Part shown: one piece after another, positions 9,145-17,813 of the stretch
Numbering within the stretch: the first letter of the stretch is position 1
Layout: every line of letters begins with the position of its first letter
From: Polynucleobacter yangtzensis
GTDB lineage: Bacteria; Pseudomonadota; Gammaproteobacteria; Burkholderiales; Burkholderiaceae
Length of the DNA: 64,000 nt
Assembly: GCF_001595965.1 (NCBI RefSeq)
Contig: NZ_LOJI01000001.1
Location: 526,178 to 590,177 of the forward strand
Reading direction: 5' to 3'
Program-made: the position numbers and the translations under genes
Notes under the pieces: model-generated
What the model saw: only the letters and a program-made list of their open reading frames with translations
The model's database searches: none
What the model was told of the DNA's origin: nothing

Positions 9145-10064
9145 TGAATCAGCAGCCATTAATTAGCGTACTGATGCCCGCGTATAACTCAGAGTTATAC
9201 ATCGCTGAGGCAATTGAGAGCATCCTCAATCAAAGTTATCAAAATATTGAGCTAATTATTTTTGATGATGGCTCCTCTGACAATACACGGCAAGTGATCC
9301 AGAGTTTTGACGATCCTCGTATTGTGAAGATACTTTCAGATCAGAATTACGGAGTGGTTCGAGCGCGTAATGACATGATTGATAGGGCTAGCGGCCAATA
9401 TATTGCATTGATGGATGCCGATGATATTGCCGATCGTACCCGTCTTGAAAAGCAATTGCGTAGTTTAGAAGCTGGGGAATGTGATCTTTGCGGTAGTGCG
9501 CAATGGGTTCTAGACGAGGCCTCAGGCAAGATAAAGAAATCTAAAGATAAATTTACCGATGCCGATTTACGTTCGCTACTTTCTGTATATTGCGGGCTCT
9601 GTAATTCTGCCATGATGGGTAAGGCTGAAATATTTAAGCGCTTTAAATATGACACCACTATTTTGACCTCAGAAGATTACTACCTATGGGTGGTGATGGC
9701 TGCTGCTGGCTATCGATTTTTAAATCTCAAAGAGCGTTTGATTACTTACCGCCGCTATCCAGCTCAAACAAGCTCAGTGCATTTGGATAAGTTCCGCATC
9801 ACCACAATTGAAGTGCAGAAAAAGTACCTGGAGTTATTGGGGATCTCTTTGGATTTTTACCCACGCCAGTTGCCATGGACCAAGAGAGTATCCGTGGGCG
9901 CAGGTTTATTGCGAGCCTTGAATCAACGCTTTAAAGGAATTTCTCTGCAAGCAAATTGTGAGATTTATGCCCGCTTTCAGTTTCGAAGAAACGGATTCTG
10001 GACTCCGCTAACGCGCCTCGAGCGCTTATTGGTGGGGCTTTGGGCAACCCTCTTGGTGAGGTAG
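9144..10064 (+). CDS. Family 2 glycosyltransferase
   Basis: A classic GT2 GT-A transferase. It opens with PLISVLMPAYNSELYIAEAI, then ILNQSYQNIELIIFDDGSSD (nucleotide-binding Asp) and YIALMDADDIADRTRLEKQL containing the DAD metal motif. A longer in-frame extension exists upstream, but ATG 9144 gives the canonical N-terminus, overlaps the preceding stop by one base and yields 306 residues. It belongs to the coupled three-gene unit of block 1. The gene converges with the fucosyltransferase-like gene, leaving a single base between them. Sugar specificity is unknown. Confidence 0.85.
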   Translation: MNQQPLISVLMPAYNSELYIAEAIESILNQSYQNIELIIFDDGSSDNTRQVIQSFDDPRIVKILSDQNYGVVRARNDMIDRASGQYIALMDADDIADRTRLEKQLRSLEAGECDLCGSAQWVLDEASGKIKKSKDKFTDADLRSLLSVYCGLCNSAMMGKAEIFKRFKYDTTILTSEDYYLWVVMAAAGYRFLNLKERLITYRRYPAQTSSVHLDKFRITTIEVQKKYLELLGISLDFYPRQLPWTKRVSVGAGLLRALNQRFKGISLQANCEIYARFQFRRNGFWTPLTRLERLLVGLWATLLVR

Positions 10065-10065
10065 C

Positions 10066-11091
10066 TTAGAGTAATTGCTCTAAATGTTTGGCAATTTCCT
10101 CTTGATTGAGCTCTGATTGCAAGCTCGATACTTCTAGCAGTTGATTGGCTCCTCTATAGGAGTGCCACATCTTCGGCATGATCTTTGTCTGTTTACTCAG
10201 CATGCCAGCCAAATGACTCATGCCACTCTTAGAGCCAATGAGGATATCAGCGTTTAATAAGTGATGAAATGTGCCTTTGAAGTCACTATCAATATGTTCA
10301 TGAACTACATGTGGCGTATTTTCAAAATATGATTTCCAGGAAAACGGTGCACCCCTTTCTGAGTGGTATTTACCGTCTTTGCCTTCGCTGAAAATATGAA
10401 TAGCGATATCTTTTTGGGTATTGCGAATGATCGTATTGAGGATTTCTAAATACCAAGCATCAGGCAGCATTCTGGAAGAAAGATCTGAAAACTGACGGCC
10501 TGGTAACAGATCTCCGCGACGTATATGGACGGCAATATTCAGTTTATTTGGATCAAATGTGAGTGAGATAGGGTGTTGCTTACGCGCTTCGGAATAAGCA
10601 TTGAGAAACCAATCTCTAGTTGAGGCATATTCATAGTCGCCAAAGCGATTATTGCTGATTTTGAAGGCAGTATTTGGTTCAGGATGGCTTTGAATGAAAT
10701 CATCTACTGACTTGTAAATGAGCTCATCATTTTGCTCGTTCGATGGGATATGGATTTCAAAAGCAGGTAGCTCTATTAGCTTTATTTCTCCACGCCGAAT
10801 TCTTTGCTCAATGTCTTCACGGCTAGCAAGTAGAGTTTTAGGGTCAAGCATTTCATTGAGATCATTCCCAATGTTGTGCGTTTCATTGGCGTGTCGTCCT
10901 CGCAGTTTTCGTAGACTCTGCTTGAACTTCCATCGTAATGATTGCTCATGAGACTTAGCAAGCTGCGTCTCTGAGTAAGCAAACTGAAGATGATTACGCT
11001 CAGCGATTTTAAGGGCGCGGTTTAGGATGCCCATCGAGTGACCGATGCCAGCATCGGGATTATCGTAATCGAGGATGTAGCGGTTAAGCAT
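10066..11091 (-). CDS. HxRRGD-motif putative fucosyltransferase
   Basis: A 341-residue protein with NIAVHIRRGDLLPGRQFSD at about residues 185-205. HxRRGD is the GDP-fucose binding signature of the GT11/GT23/GT37-like alpha-1,2 and alpha-1,6 fucosyltransferase fold. Further C-terminal LNADILIGSKSGMSHLAGML matches the GSSFS/SGxS-type loop of that superfamily. The N-terminus (YILDYDNPDAGIGHSMGILN) resembles the glycine-rich first strand. It overlaps the upstream GT10-like gene by 8 bp, so both are co-translated. GDP-fucose would come from gmd-fcl at 56-58 kb. The assignment rests on motifs and context, not alignment. Confidence 0.55.
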   Translation of the reverse strand: MLNRYILDYDNPDAGIGHSMGILNRALKIAERNHLQFAYSETQLAKSHEQSLRWKFKQSLRKLRGRHANETHNIGNDLNEMLDPKTLLASREDIEQRIRRGEIKLIELPAFEIHIPSNEQNDELIYKSVDDFIQSHPEPNTAFKISNNRFGDYEYASTRDWFLNAYSEARKQHPISLTFDPNKLNIAVHIRRGDLLPGRQFSDLSSRMLPDAWYLEILNTIIRNTQKDIAIHIFSEGKDGKYHSERGAPFSWKSYFENTPHVVHEHIDSDFKGTFHHLLNADILIGSKSGMSHLAGMLSKQTKIMPKMWHSYRGANQLLEVSSLQSELNQEEIAKHLEQLL

Positions 11092-12100
11092 GATTCAAAT
11101 CTTTGAGAATCTTATTGATAATCGTTGAGACATAGCTAGCGGTGTCAAACTCCATTGCCTTTGGGCTTAACAGAAAGTCGCGAATACTCTCTTGGTATTT
11201 TGTGTATTCAATCTCATCAATATTCATCAAGAAACGATGAACTTCAGCGGTGTTCTTAAAGTCTCTTCTGTCTATAAAGCAGGAGTTGGGAATATGCTGG
11301 CTGATCGTGCTGGAGCCCCAGTAGACTGGAACGCAGCCACCAAAAAAACAATCAAATATTTTTTCGCTAATGTAATCAGGCAAATTGGCTACGTTCTCGT
11401 AGCAGTAGGCAAATTTCGTTTGGCGATAGATCAATTCTTTATCGGATACTTCACCGGCGTAACTCGGAAAAGGTTTGTATGCAAAGAGCTGACTTGCTAG
11501 ACGTTTCATTCGCCGAGCTACTTTCTCGGCAGGAGTAAAAGCGGGTGCTGGCTTGCCCCAACCTAAACCATATAAGGAAAAATATTCAGGTGCGTTGGTC
11601 TCATACCATCGGATTACTTCTAGACGTTCGCGATAGAGATCGTTTTCTAGACCCTTCGGAAATGCTTTATTAGCATTAATAATGCAAGAAAAAATGGGTC
11701 TCTCGAAAAACGAGGGTGTATGCAGACTTCTGATCTGATTGGGGATGAAGACATGACTGACATTTGGTAGGTTTGCAAAGTCAGTATTCCAGGTAAATAC
11801 CCCGTTGAACTGGCTTAAATATGACTTATCTTTGTTCAGTGGGCAAATATAGGGGTTTTCAGTGGCAATCAGGTATTTTGGCTCAGAAATTTGGTCTAGA
11901 GCTTGGCCATCGTGCAAAATACTAAAAGCAATTTCACGACCTTCATTGACGTCTGGATTGTTTAATTCAATGCCGTGCTTCAGAAACTCTGATCTTAGTA
12001 ATCTATTGGTAAAGGTGGGGTTGTAGGTATGATGTCTATCGACTTCCTCAAAAGAGGCATTTTTTACCCTATCAGGTTGATAGTAATTGGCAAATAACAT
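11084..12100 (-). CDS. GT10 family (alpha-1,3/4-type) fucosyltransferase-like protein
   Basis: The C-terminal half has YCYENVANLPDYISEKIFDC followed by FGGCVPVYWGSSTISQHIP and SCFIDRRDF, the conserved GDP-fucose binding block of GT10 alpha-1,3-fucosyltransferases (bacterial FucT of Helicobacter has the same order). The N-terminal part includes NVSHVFIPNQIRSLH. The length of 338 residues fits. It is divergent, with only 6 bp between start codons, from the transferase at 12107, and coupled to the HxRRGD gene downstream. It suggests the surface glycan carries fucose branches. Confidence 0.75.
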   Translation of the reverse strand: MLFANYYQPDRVKNASFEEVDRHHTYNPTFTNRLLRSEFLKHGIELNNPDVNEGREIAFSILHDGQALDQISEPKYLIATENPYICPLNKDKSYLSQFNGVFTWNTDFANLPNVSHVFIPNQIRSLHTPSFFERPIFSCIINANKAFPKGLENDLYRERLEVIRWYETNAPEYFSLYGLGWGKPAPAFTPAEKVARRMKRLASQLFAYKPFPSYAGEVSDKELIYRQTKFAYCYENVANLPDYISEKIFDCFFGGCVPVYWGSSTISQHIPNSCFIDRRDFKNTAEVHRFLMNIDEIEYTKYQESIRDFLLSPKAMEFDTASYVSTIINKILKDLNHA

Positions 12101-12106
12101 TTTTAT

Positions 12107-13048
12107 ATGACTCTAATTAAGTTTCGAAAACCTGCTCGTAAGGCAATTGCCGACTCCAAAATTTTGCTGGCTGGCCCGATTAGGAATGTGGCGCATACGA
12201 TTCAAAATGAGGTTGAAACCTTAGTTGCAAGTCTTGGTAACTTCAAGGAAATACATTGCTTTGTAGTTGAGAGCGATTCTAGTGATGATACCCCGAAAAA
12301 ATTAGAAGAACTACAGGGCGTTATTAAAAACTTCTCATTTATTAGCGTGGGTAATTTAAGCAATCAATATCCAAGGCGTACAGACCGAATTGCCTTGTGT
12401 AGAAATCTGATTATTGATGCAGTAGCTTCAAAGCCAGAATATGCTGACATTGATTACATTGCCATGGCAGATTTAGACGGCATGAATGCTCTAGTCACTC
12501 CTGCAAAAATTGCCCAATGTTGGGAGGTAGAGGAGCCCTGGGATGTTATTACTGCAAATCAACTAGGTGAGTATTACGACATTTGGGGTTTGAGTCACCC
12601 TTATTGGAATCCAATGGATTGCTGGGAGCAAAAGCATCGATTGGAAAATATTCTGGGTAATGACATGGCTCAAAATATTGCAGTGACATGTAAACAGTCA
12701 CCCATTGATCCAAGAGCAGATTTGATCGAAGTCGATTCTGCTTTTGGTGGCTTAGGCATCTATACGCGTGAATCTTTTTTAGCCGGTAGATACGCGGGCA
12801 CGGATGATCAAGCGAATGGTATTGATGTCGCTGACCACATTCCATTTCATCGTGATTTGCGTCAAAAGGGTTATCGGATTTTTATTAACCCAGCCTTGAT
12901 TAATTGCGATAAGACGCCTGGTGGCACGGTAGAGCAGGTTCCTTTGCCTAAGGCGAGGGGCGGATTAAAATTGGTGCAGAAACTAGGGATTCTGCTATTT
13001 GGCAAGAAACGCTTTAATAAGTACCTTCAATTAATGCAAACACCTTAA
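12107..13048 (+). CDS. GT-A-like glycosyltransferase with CAP59/GT69-like motif order
   Basis: A 313-residue protein with ILLAGPIRNVAHTI, VVESDSSDDTPKKL, RRTDRIALCRNLIID, then IAMADLDGMNALVTPAKI, where DLDG is the probable metal site, then YYDIWGLSHPYW and a C-terminal EVDSAFGGLGIYTRESF. The RI-x3-RN helix followed by the acidic motif and the YDxW block recall CAP59/CMT1-type (GT69) mannosyltransferases; this is a resemblance only. It is strongly similar to the truncated gene at the right edge (63308). ATG 12107 lies 6 bp from the divergent GT10-like start, so promoter signals must lie inside neighbouring coding sequence. Confidence 0.6.
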   Translation: MTLIKFRKPARKAIADSKILLAGPIRNVAHTIQNEVETLVASLGNFKEIHCFVVESDSSDDTPKKLEELQGVIKNFSFISVGNLSNQYPRRTDRIALCRNLIIDAVASKPEYADIDYIAMADLDGMNALVTPAKIAQCWEVEEPWDVITANQLGEYYDIWGLSHPYWNPMDCWEQKHRLENILGNDMAQNIAVTCKQSPIDPRADLIEVDSAFGGLGIYTRESFLAGRYAGTDDQANGIDVADHIPFHRDLRQKGYRIFINPALINCDKTPGGTVEQVPLPKARGGLKLVQKLGILLFGKKRFNKYLQLMQTP

Positions 13049-13098
13049 TTGCCTAGTTACTTAGTTCAATTAGCACTCACTTATTTAATAGATTAAAA

Positions 13099-14157
13099 AT
13101 GATATTAGTTACTGGCGGCGCTGGCTTTATTGGTGGCAACTTTGTTTTGGACTGGCTCAAGAATCCAGCAAGTGAAGGTGTTATTAATTTAGATAAGCTG
13201 ACTTATGCGGGCAACCTTGCCACGCTAGATTCTTTAAAAAATGATCCTCGCCATATTTTTGTTCATGGCGATATTGGTGATAAAGAGTTAGTCACCAGGC
13301 TGTTAAAAGAACATCAGCCTAGAGCTATTGTGACCTTTGCTGCTGAGAGTCATGTAGATCGATCTATTCATGGGCCAGCAGAATTTGTAACAACCAATAT
13401 TGTGGGTACCTTTAATTTATTAGAGTGTGCGCGTGAATATTGGAATAGTCTGGATGCAGCTGGCAAAGAGCGTTTCCGCTTCCATCATGTTTCTACTGAC
13501 GAGGTGTATGGCTCTCTATCTTTGACTGATCCTGCTTTTACAGAAACGAATTCTTACGAGCCTAATAGTCCTTACTCGGCATCTAAAGCGGCTTCCGATC
13601 ATTTGGTGCGCGCATGGTTCCATACCTATGGATTCCCGGTAGTAACAACCAATTGCTCTAATAACTATGGCCCTTATCACTTTCCCGAGAAATTGATTCC
13701 GTTAGTGATATTGAATGCACTTAATAGTAAGCCATTGCCTATCTATGGTGACGGTCAGCAAATTCGTGATTGGTTGTATGTTGGCGATCACTGCTCTGCT
13801 ATTCGGGAGGTATTGGCTAAAGGTAAGTTAGGTGAGACTTACAATATTGGCGGCTGGAATGAAAAAGCCAATATTGATGTGGTGAGGACGATTTGTCGGA
13901 TTTTGGATGAACTCAAACCTCGTGCTGATGGTAAGTCTTATGTTGAGCAAATTACATTTGTAAAAGATCGACCAGGTCATGATCGTCGCTATGCGATTGA
14001 TGCCAGCAAAGTGGAGCGTGAGCTTGGCTGGCGTCCAGCAGAAACCTTTGATACGGGTATACGCAAAACAGTACAGTGGTATTTAGATAATCCAGTTTGG
14101 GTTGACGGTGTAGTGAGTGGCTCATATCGTGACTGGCTACAAAAGCAGTACAACTAA
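13099..14157 (+). CDS. rfbB: dTDP-glucose 4,6-dehydratase
   Basis: Second step of dTDP-L-rhamnose synthesis, converting dTDP-glucose to the 4-keto-6-deoxy sugar. The extended SDR fold is clear: Rossmann motif [15 protein letters not shown] at the N-terminus, [22 protein letters not shown] (catalytic Thr-Asp-Glu) and [15 protein letters not shown] (YxxxK), with [17 protein letters not shown] following. The 352 residues are full length. It heads rfbB-rfbD-rfbA-rfbC, all on the same strand with short gaps, a complete four-gene rhamnose module inside polysaccharide block 1. Confidence 0.95.
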   Translation: MILVTGGAGFIGGNFVLDWLKNPASEGVINLDKLTYAGNLATLDSLKNDPRHIFVHGDIGDKELVTRLLKEHQPRAIVTFAAESHVDRSIHGPAEFVTTNIVGTFNLLECAREYWNSLDAAGKERFRFHHVSTDEVYGSLSLTDPAFTETNSYEPNSPYSASKAASDHLVRAWFHTYGFPVVTTNCSNNYGPYHFPEKLIPLVILNALNSKPLPIYGDGQQIRDWLYVGDHCSAIREVLAKGKLGETYNIGGWNEKANIDVVRTICRILDELKPRADGKSYVEQITFVKDRPGHDRRYAIDASKVERELGWRPAETFDTGIRKTVQWYLDNPVWVDGVVSGSYRDWLQKQYN

Positions 14158-14192
14158 ATTCACTAACTCCTTATATAAGTACTCAACACTCA

Positions 14193-15167
14193 GTGAATAT
14201 TTTAGTTTTCGGAAAAGATGGGCAGCTCGGAAAGGCTTTCAAGGCGCTTTTTGACTCTCAATCGATTCCTAACAATATAGCCATTGAATATGTAGGTCGT
14301 GCTGAGTGCGATTTAAGTGATACAAATGTTCTCGGCAATCTCCTTCTCAAGACAAAGCCTGACTTAATCATCAATGCCTCTGCCTATACAGCGGTGGATA
14401 AGGCTGAAAGTGATATGGAGATGGCTTTTGCCATCAATGCCCGCGCACCTGAGTTAATGGCCCAATACGCAGCCGAACATGGCGCAACTTTTTTGCATTA
14501 CTCGACCGACTATGTATTTGATGGCAGCAAGAGTGGTTGGTATGTCGAGAGTGATGAGCGCAATCCATTAGGTGTATATGGCAAAAGTAAGGCTGCTGGT
14601 GAGATTGCGGTAGAGGAAGCATTTGCAAATTCCGCCTCTGGCCAATTTGCTATTTTTAGAACTAGCTGGGTTTATGGTGCTGGCGGTAATTTCATACGCA
14701 CGATGTTGCGTTTAGCAAAAGAACGCGATGAGTTAAAAGTCGTTCATGATCAGCAGGGTGTTCCAACGAGCGCGGATTGGCTTGCCAAAGTGAGTCTAGC
14801 GTTAGTGCTTGACCCCCAATGCCAAATCAAGTCATTTGCATCGGGCATCTATCACGCAATACCCACTGGTGAAACGACATGGCATGGCTTGGCTTGTATG
14901 GCAGTTCAGGCTGCTCTAGATGCAGGCATAGCCCTCAAAGCCAAACCCGAGTCCATTAAGCCCATTCTGGCAGCTGAATACCCGCTTCCAGCTCCTAGGC
15001 CCACCAATTCTCGTATGGCTAACGCTAAATTACGGTTAGCCCTTGCAGGCGGCCTTTCTGACACTTCAAACTCTTATAATCAAACTCAAAATGAGCCAAA
15101 TTTCCCAGCTTGGGAAGACATGGTTCAGCAATATGTAGCTCAGTTGGCTAAAGAAGGTTTGATTTAA
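14193..15167 (+). CDS. rfbD: dTDP-4-dehydrorhamnose reductase
   Basis: Last enzyme of dTDP-L-rhamnose synthesis, reducing the 4-keto group with NAD(P)H. N-terminal [14 protein letters not shown] is the nucleotide-binding loop; [15 protein letters not shown] and [20 protein letters not shown] and YGKSKAAGE (YxxxK) follow, then FRTSWVYG. The start is GTG 14193, giving the canonical N-terminus. At 324 residues it is slightly long, with an insertion near the C-terminus around the [19 protein letters not shown] stretch. It sits 35 bp after rfbB and 49 bp before rfbA. Confidence 0.95.
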   Translation: MNILVFGKDGQLGKAFKALFDSQSIPNNIAIEYVGRAECDLSDTNVLGNLLLKTKPDLIINASAYTAVDKAESDMEMAFAINARAPELMAQYAAEHGATFLHYSTDYVFDGSKSGWYVESDERNPLGVYGKSKAAGEIAVEEAFANSASGQFAIFRTSWVYGAGGNFIRTMLRLAKERDELKVVHDQQGVPTSADWLAKVSLALVLDPQCQIKSFASGIYHAIPTGETTWHGLACMAVQAALDAGIALKAKPESIKPILAAEYPLPAPRPTNSRMANAKLRLALAGGLSDTSNSYNQTQNEPNFPAWEDMVQQYVAQLAKEGLI

Positions 15168-15216
15168 GGCCTTTAGCAGTGCGGCTTGGGTTCGCTCAAA
15201 TAAGGTGAAGTTCACA

Positions 15217-16146
15217 ATGACAGTAAATCGCAAAGGCATTATTTTGGCTGGCGGATCAGGCACTCGTCTTTATCCAGTGACGCAGGCCGTATCTAAGCAA
15301 TTGATGCCCGTGTATGACAAGCCAATGGTTTACTACCCATTAAGCACTTTGATGCTTGCTGGTATTCGTGACATTCTCTTAATTTCTACGCCGCACGATA
15401 CACCGCGCTTCGCAGAACTTTTGGGCGATGGTTCGCAGTGGGGTCTCAATATTGAATATTGTGTGCAGCCTTCGCCGGATGGTTTGGCACAAGCATTTAC
15501 TCTAGGTAAAAACTTTGTTGGTAATCACCCAAGTGCTTTAGTCCTTGGTGACAATATTTTCTATGGTCATGAATTGGTTGATCAGCTCAATAGTGCGCAT
15601 GAGCGCAGTGTTGGTGCAACGGTGTTTGCTTATCACGTCAATGATCCAGAGCGTTATGGTGTGGTGGAATTTGACAAAGATTACAAAGCACTCTCTATTG
15701 AAGAGAAGCCGTTAAAGCCCAGAAGTAGCTATGCGGTGACTGGTTTGTATTTCTATGACAATCAAGTCTGCGACATTGCTGCTGCAATTAAGCCTAGTGC
15801 TCGTGGCGAACTCGAGATTACCGATGTCAATCGAGCCTATTTAGAAAAGAATGAGTTGAATGTTGAAATTATGGGCCGTGGTTTTGCCTGGCTTGATACC
15901 GGTACGCATGATTCCTTATTGGATGCTGCCGGCTTTATTGCAACCTTGCAAAAGCGCCAAGGCTTGATGGTAGCCTGTCCGGAGGAGATTGCTTATCGTC
16001 AAGGATGGATTACTGCTGAGACGGTACAAAAAGTTGCTTCCCAGTTGAGCAAGAATAGCTATGGGCAATATCTAACGAAGATTTTGAATGAGCTTAACAG
16101 CTCTGCTCAGCCAATTTCTCTTTCCTCTAAAAAGCCGGGAAAGTAA
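15217..16146 (+). CDS. rfbA: Glucose-1-phosphate thymidylyltransferase
   Basis: First step of the dTDP-rhamnose pathway, joining dTTP and glucose-1-phosphate. [20 protein letters not shown] is the nucleotidyltransferase signature, with [20 protein letters not shown] and later [24 protein letters not shown] at 15205 opens the frame, but ATG 15217 is preferred because TAAGGTG lies just upstream as a ribosome site, leaving 309 residues. The C-terminal tail beyond KNSYGQYL is about 20 residues longer than usual. It lies between rfbD and rfbC. Confidence 0.95.
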   Translation: MTVNRKGIILAGGSGTRLYPVTQAVSKQLMPVYDKPMVYYPLSTLMLAGIRDILLISTPHDTPRFAELLGDGSQWGLNIEYCVQPSPDGLAQAFTLGKNFVGNHPSALVLGDNIFYGHELVDQLNSAHERSVGATVFAYHVNDPERYGVVEFDKDYKALSIEEKPLKPRSSYAVTGLYFYDNQVCDIAAAIKPSARGELEITDVNRAYLEKNELNVEIMGRGFAWLDTGTHDSLLDAAGFIATLQKRQGLMVACPEEIAYRQGWITAETVQKVASQLSKNSYGQYLTKILNELNSSAQPISLSSKKPGK

Positions 16147-16148
16147 AC

Positions 16149-16709
16149 ATGTCATCCAAGTTGCAAATTACCTCTACAGCCATTCACGATGTATTGATCG
16201 TGGAGCCAAAAGTATTTGGTGATGAGCGCGGCTGGTTTACCGAATCATTTAATGCGCTAGATTTTGCTGCTGCTACTGGTTTAGATGTGCAGTTTGTTCA
16301 GGATAATCACTCTTTCTCACGTCAATGGACATTGCGTGGCCTGCACTATCAGCTCGAGCAAACACAAGGCAAGTTAGTGCGAGTGGTGGCCGGTAGCGTG
16401 TTTGATGTGGTGGTGGATATTCGTAAAGATTCGCCAACATATGGCAAATGGGTTGGAGTTGAGTTAAGTGCTCAAAACCACAAGCAGATGTGGATACCAG
16501 CAAAGCTTGCGCACGGATTTTTAGTGCTCTCTGAAACAGCAGAGTTTCTATACAAAACTACTGAGTACTATCATCCACAAAGCGAGGCTTGCCTGGCCTG
16601 GAATGATCCTACGGTTGGTATCGAGTGGCCTTTGCCCAGTGGCATTCAGCCTAATATGAATGCTAAAGATACCGCTGGTTTCTCATGGGATGCTGCGCCT
16701 AAGTTCTAA
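16149..16709 (+). CDS. rfbC: dTDP-4-dehydrorhamnose 3,5-epimerase
   Basis: Third step of dTDP-L-rhamnose synthesis, epimerising carbons 3 and 5. The cupin-type fold shows PKVFGDERGWFTESFNA, then FVQDNHSFSRQWTLRGLHYQ (catalytic His), GSVFDVVVDIRKDSPTYGKW and KLAHGFLVLSETAEFLYKTT. The 186 residues are full length. It starts 2 bp after the rfbA stop, so the two are coupled. It closes the rhamnose module; heptosyltransferase waaC follows after 38 bp. Confidence 0.95.
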   Translation: MSSKLQITSTAIHDVLIVEPKVFGDERGWFTESFNALDFAAATGLDVQFVQDNHSFSRQWTLRGLHYQLEQTQGKLVRVVAGSVFDVVVDIRKDSPTYGKWVGVELSAQNHKQMWIPAKLAHGFLVLSETAEFLYKTTEYYHPQSEACLAWNDPTVGIEWPLPSGIQPNMNAKDTAGFSWDAAPKF

Positions 16710-16747
16710 TCCTCTGTGTTGGTTGCAAAAGATAAGATAATGCTCAT

Positions 16748-17800
16748 ATGAGCGATTTATCGACCCATTCCCAACAGACCAAGATTCTCTTGGTCAAACT
16801 ATCATCTTTGGGAGATGTTCTTCACAATCTTCCGATTGTGTGGGATTTGCGGGCGCGCTTACCAAATGCCCAAATTGATTGGGTGGTTGAAGAGGGTTAT
16901 GTCCATCTCCTAACACCATTGCTTTCCAAAGATGGTTTCCGGGGTATCGATCGCATCATCCCTTTTGGTTTGCGTCGGTGGAAAAAGAATCTTCTTAAGT
17001 TATCTACCTGGAAAGAGTTTTTTGCATTTAAGAAAATACTACAAGAAACATCTTATGACGTCGTTATTGAAACCCAAGGCTTGCTGAAGTCAGCAATTGT
17101 TTGCTCGTTAGCCAAAAAGACTCCAAATGCAGCAATAGCGGGCTTGGCTAATGCAACCGAGTTTTCTGGATATGAGCCGATAGCAAGATCTTTTTATAAC
17201 CAGTCTGTACAAGTGCCGATTCAATGTCATGCTGTTGATCGTTCACGTTGGGTAATGTGCTCAGCCTTGGATTGGCCATTGCTAGAGCGTACAAGCGCTC
17301 CCCAGTTTTATCCTGACCAATATATTCAATCTTTGCGGTTACCTGGCATGCCTATTACCCAGCAGCTATCGGCCCCTTATGTGTTGTGTTTTCATTCCAC
17401 CGCGAGAGAGGCCAAGCGCTGGCCCAATAGCCATTGGGTGGCTTTAGGAAAAACATTAGCTGCTCAAGGTTATCAAGTCGTTTTACCTTGGGGTAATTTA
17501 GCGGAGCAGGCAGTGAGTAAAGAAATTGCTGCGCAGATCCCGAATGCATTAGTACCACCAGCATTTTCTATAGAAGATGCTTTTGCGGTTATTGCTGGTG
17601 CTGCATTAACGGTGGGGGTTGATACTGGCCTCACGCACTTAGCTGCAGTGTTGAACAAGCCGACTGTAGAAATTTATTGTGATTCACCACTTTGGAAAAC
17701 AGAGGGCTATTGGTCTAGCAACATTCGTAATGTGGGAGATATTCAAAAACCACCATCAGTAGAGCAAGTACTGCAGGCTGCTACTGAATTACTCTCGTAA
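16748..17800 (+). CDS. waaC: Lipopolysaccharide heptosyltransferase I
   Basis: A GT9 transferase that adds the first L,D-heptose to the Kdo of lipid A in LPS inner core synthesis. It begins ILLVKLSSLGDVLHNLPIVW, the classic heptosyltransferase N-terminus, followed by IDWVVEEGYVHL. The C-terminal half has YVLCFHSTAREAKRWPNSHW and LTVGVDTGLTHLAAVLNKPT, the ADP-heptose site. Its 350 residues fit WaaC better than WaaF. It converges on the TolC-family gene with 13 bp between stops and no obvious terminator. Confidence 0.9.
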   Translation: MSDLSTHSQQTKILLVKLSSLGDVLHNLPIVWDLRARLPNAQIDWVVEEGYVHLLTPLLSKDGFRGIDRIIPFGLRRWKKNLLKLSTWKEFFAFKKILQETSYDVVIETQGLLKSAIVCSLAKKTPNAAIAGLANATEFSGYEPIARSFYNQSVQVPIQCHAVDRSRWVMCSALDWPLLERTSAPQFYPDQYIQSLRLPGMPITQQLSAPYVLCFHSTAREAKRWPNSHWVALGKTLAAQGYQVVLPWGNLAEQAVSKEIAAQIPNALVPPAFSIEDAFAVIAGAALTVGVDTGLTHLAAVLNKPTVEIYCDSPLWKTEGYWSSNIRNVGDIQKPPSVEQVLQAATELLS

Positions 17801-17813
17801 TTCTGATTGCTAC

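Noticed and set aside
5884-17800. Insertion sequences or integrase bordering polysaccharide block 1
   Set aside because: No transposase, integrase, terminal inverted repeats or tRNA attachment site was seen at either edge.
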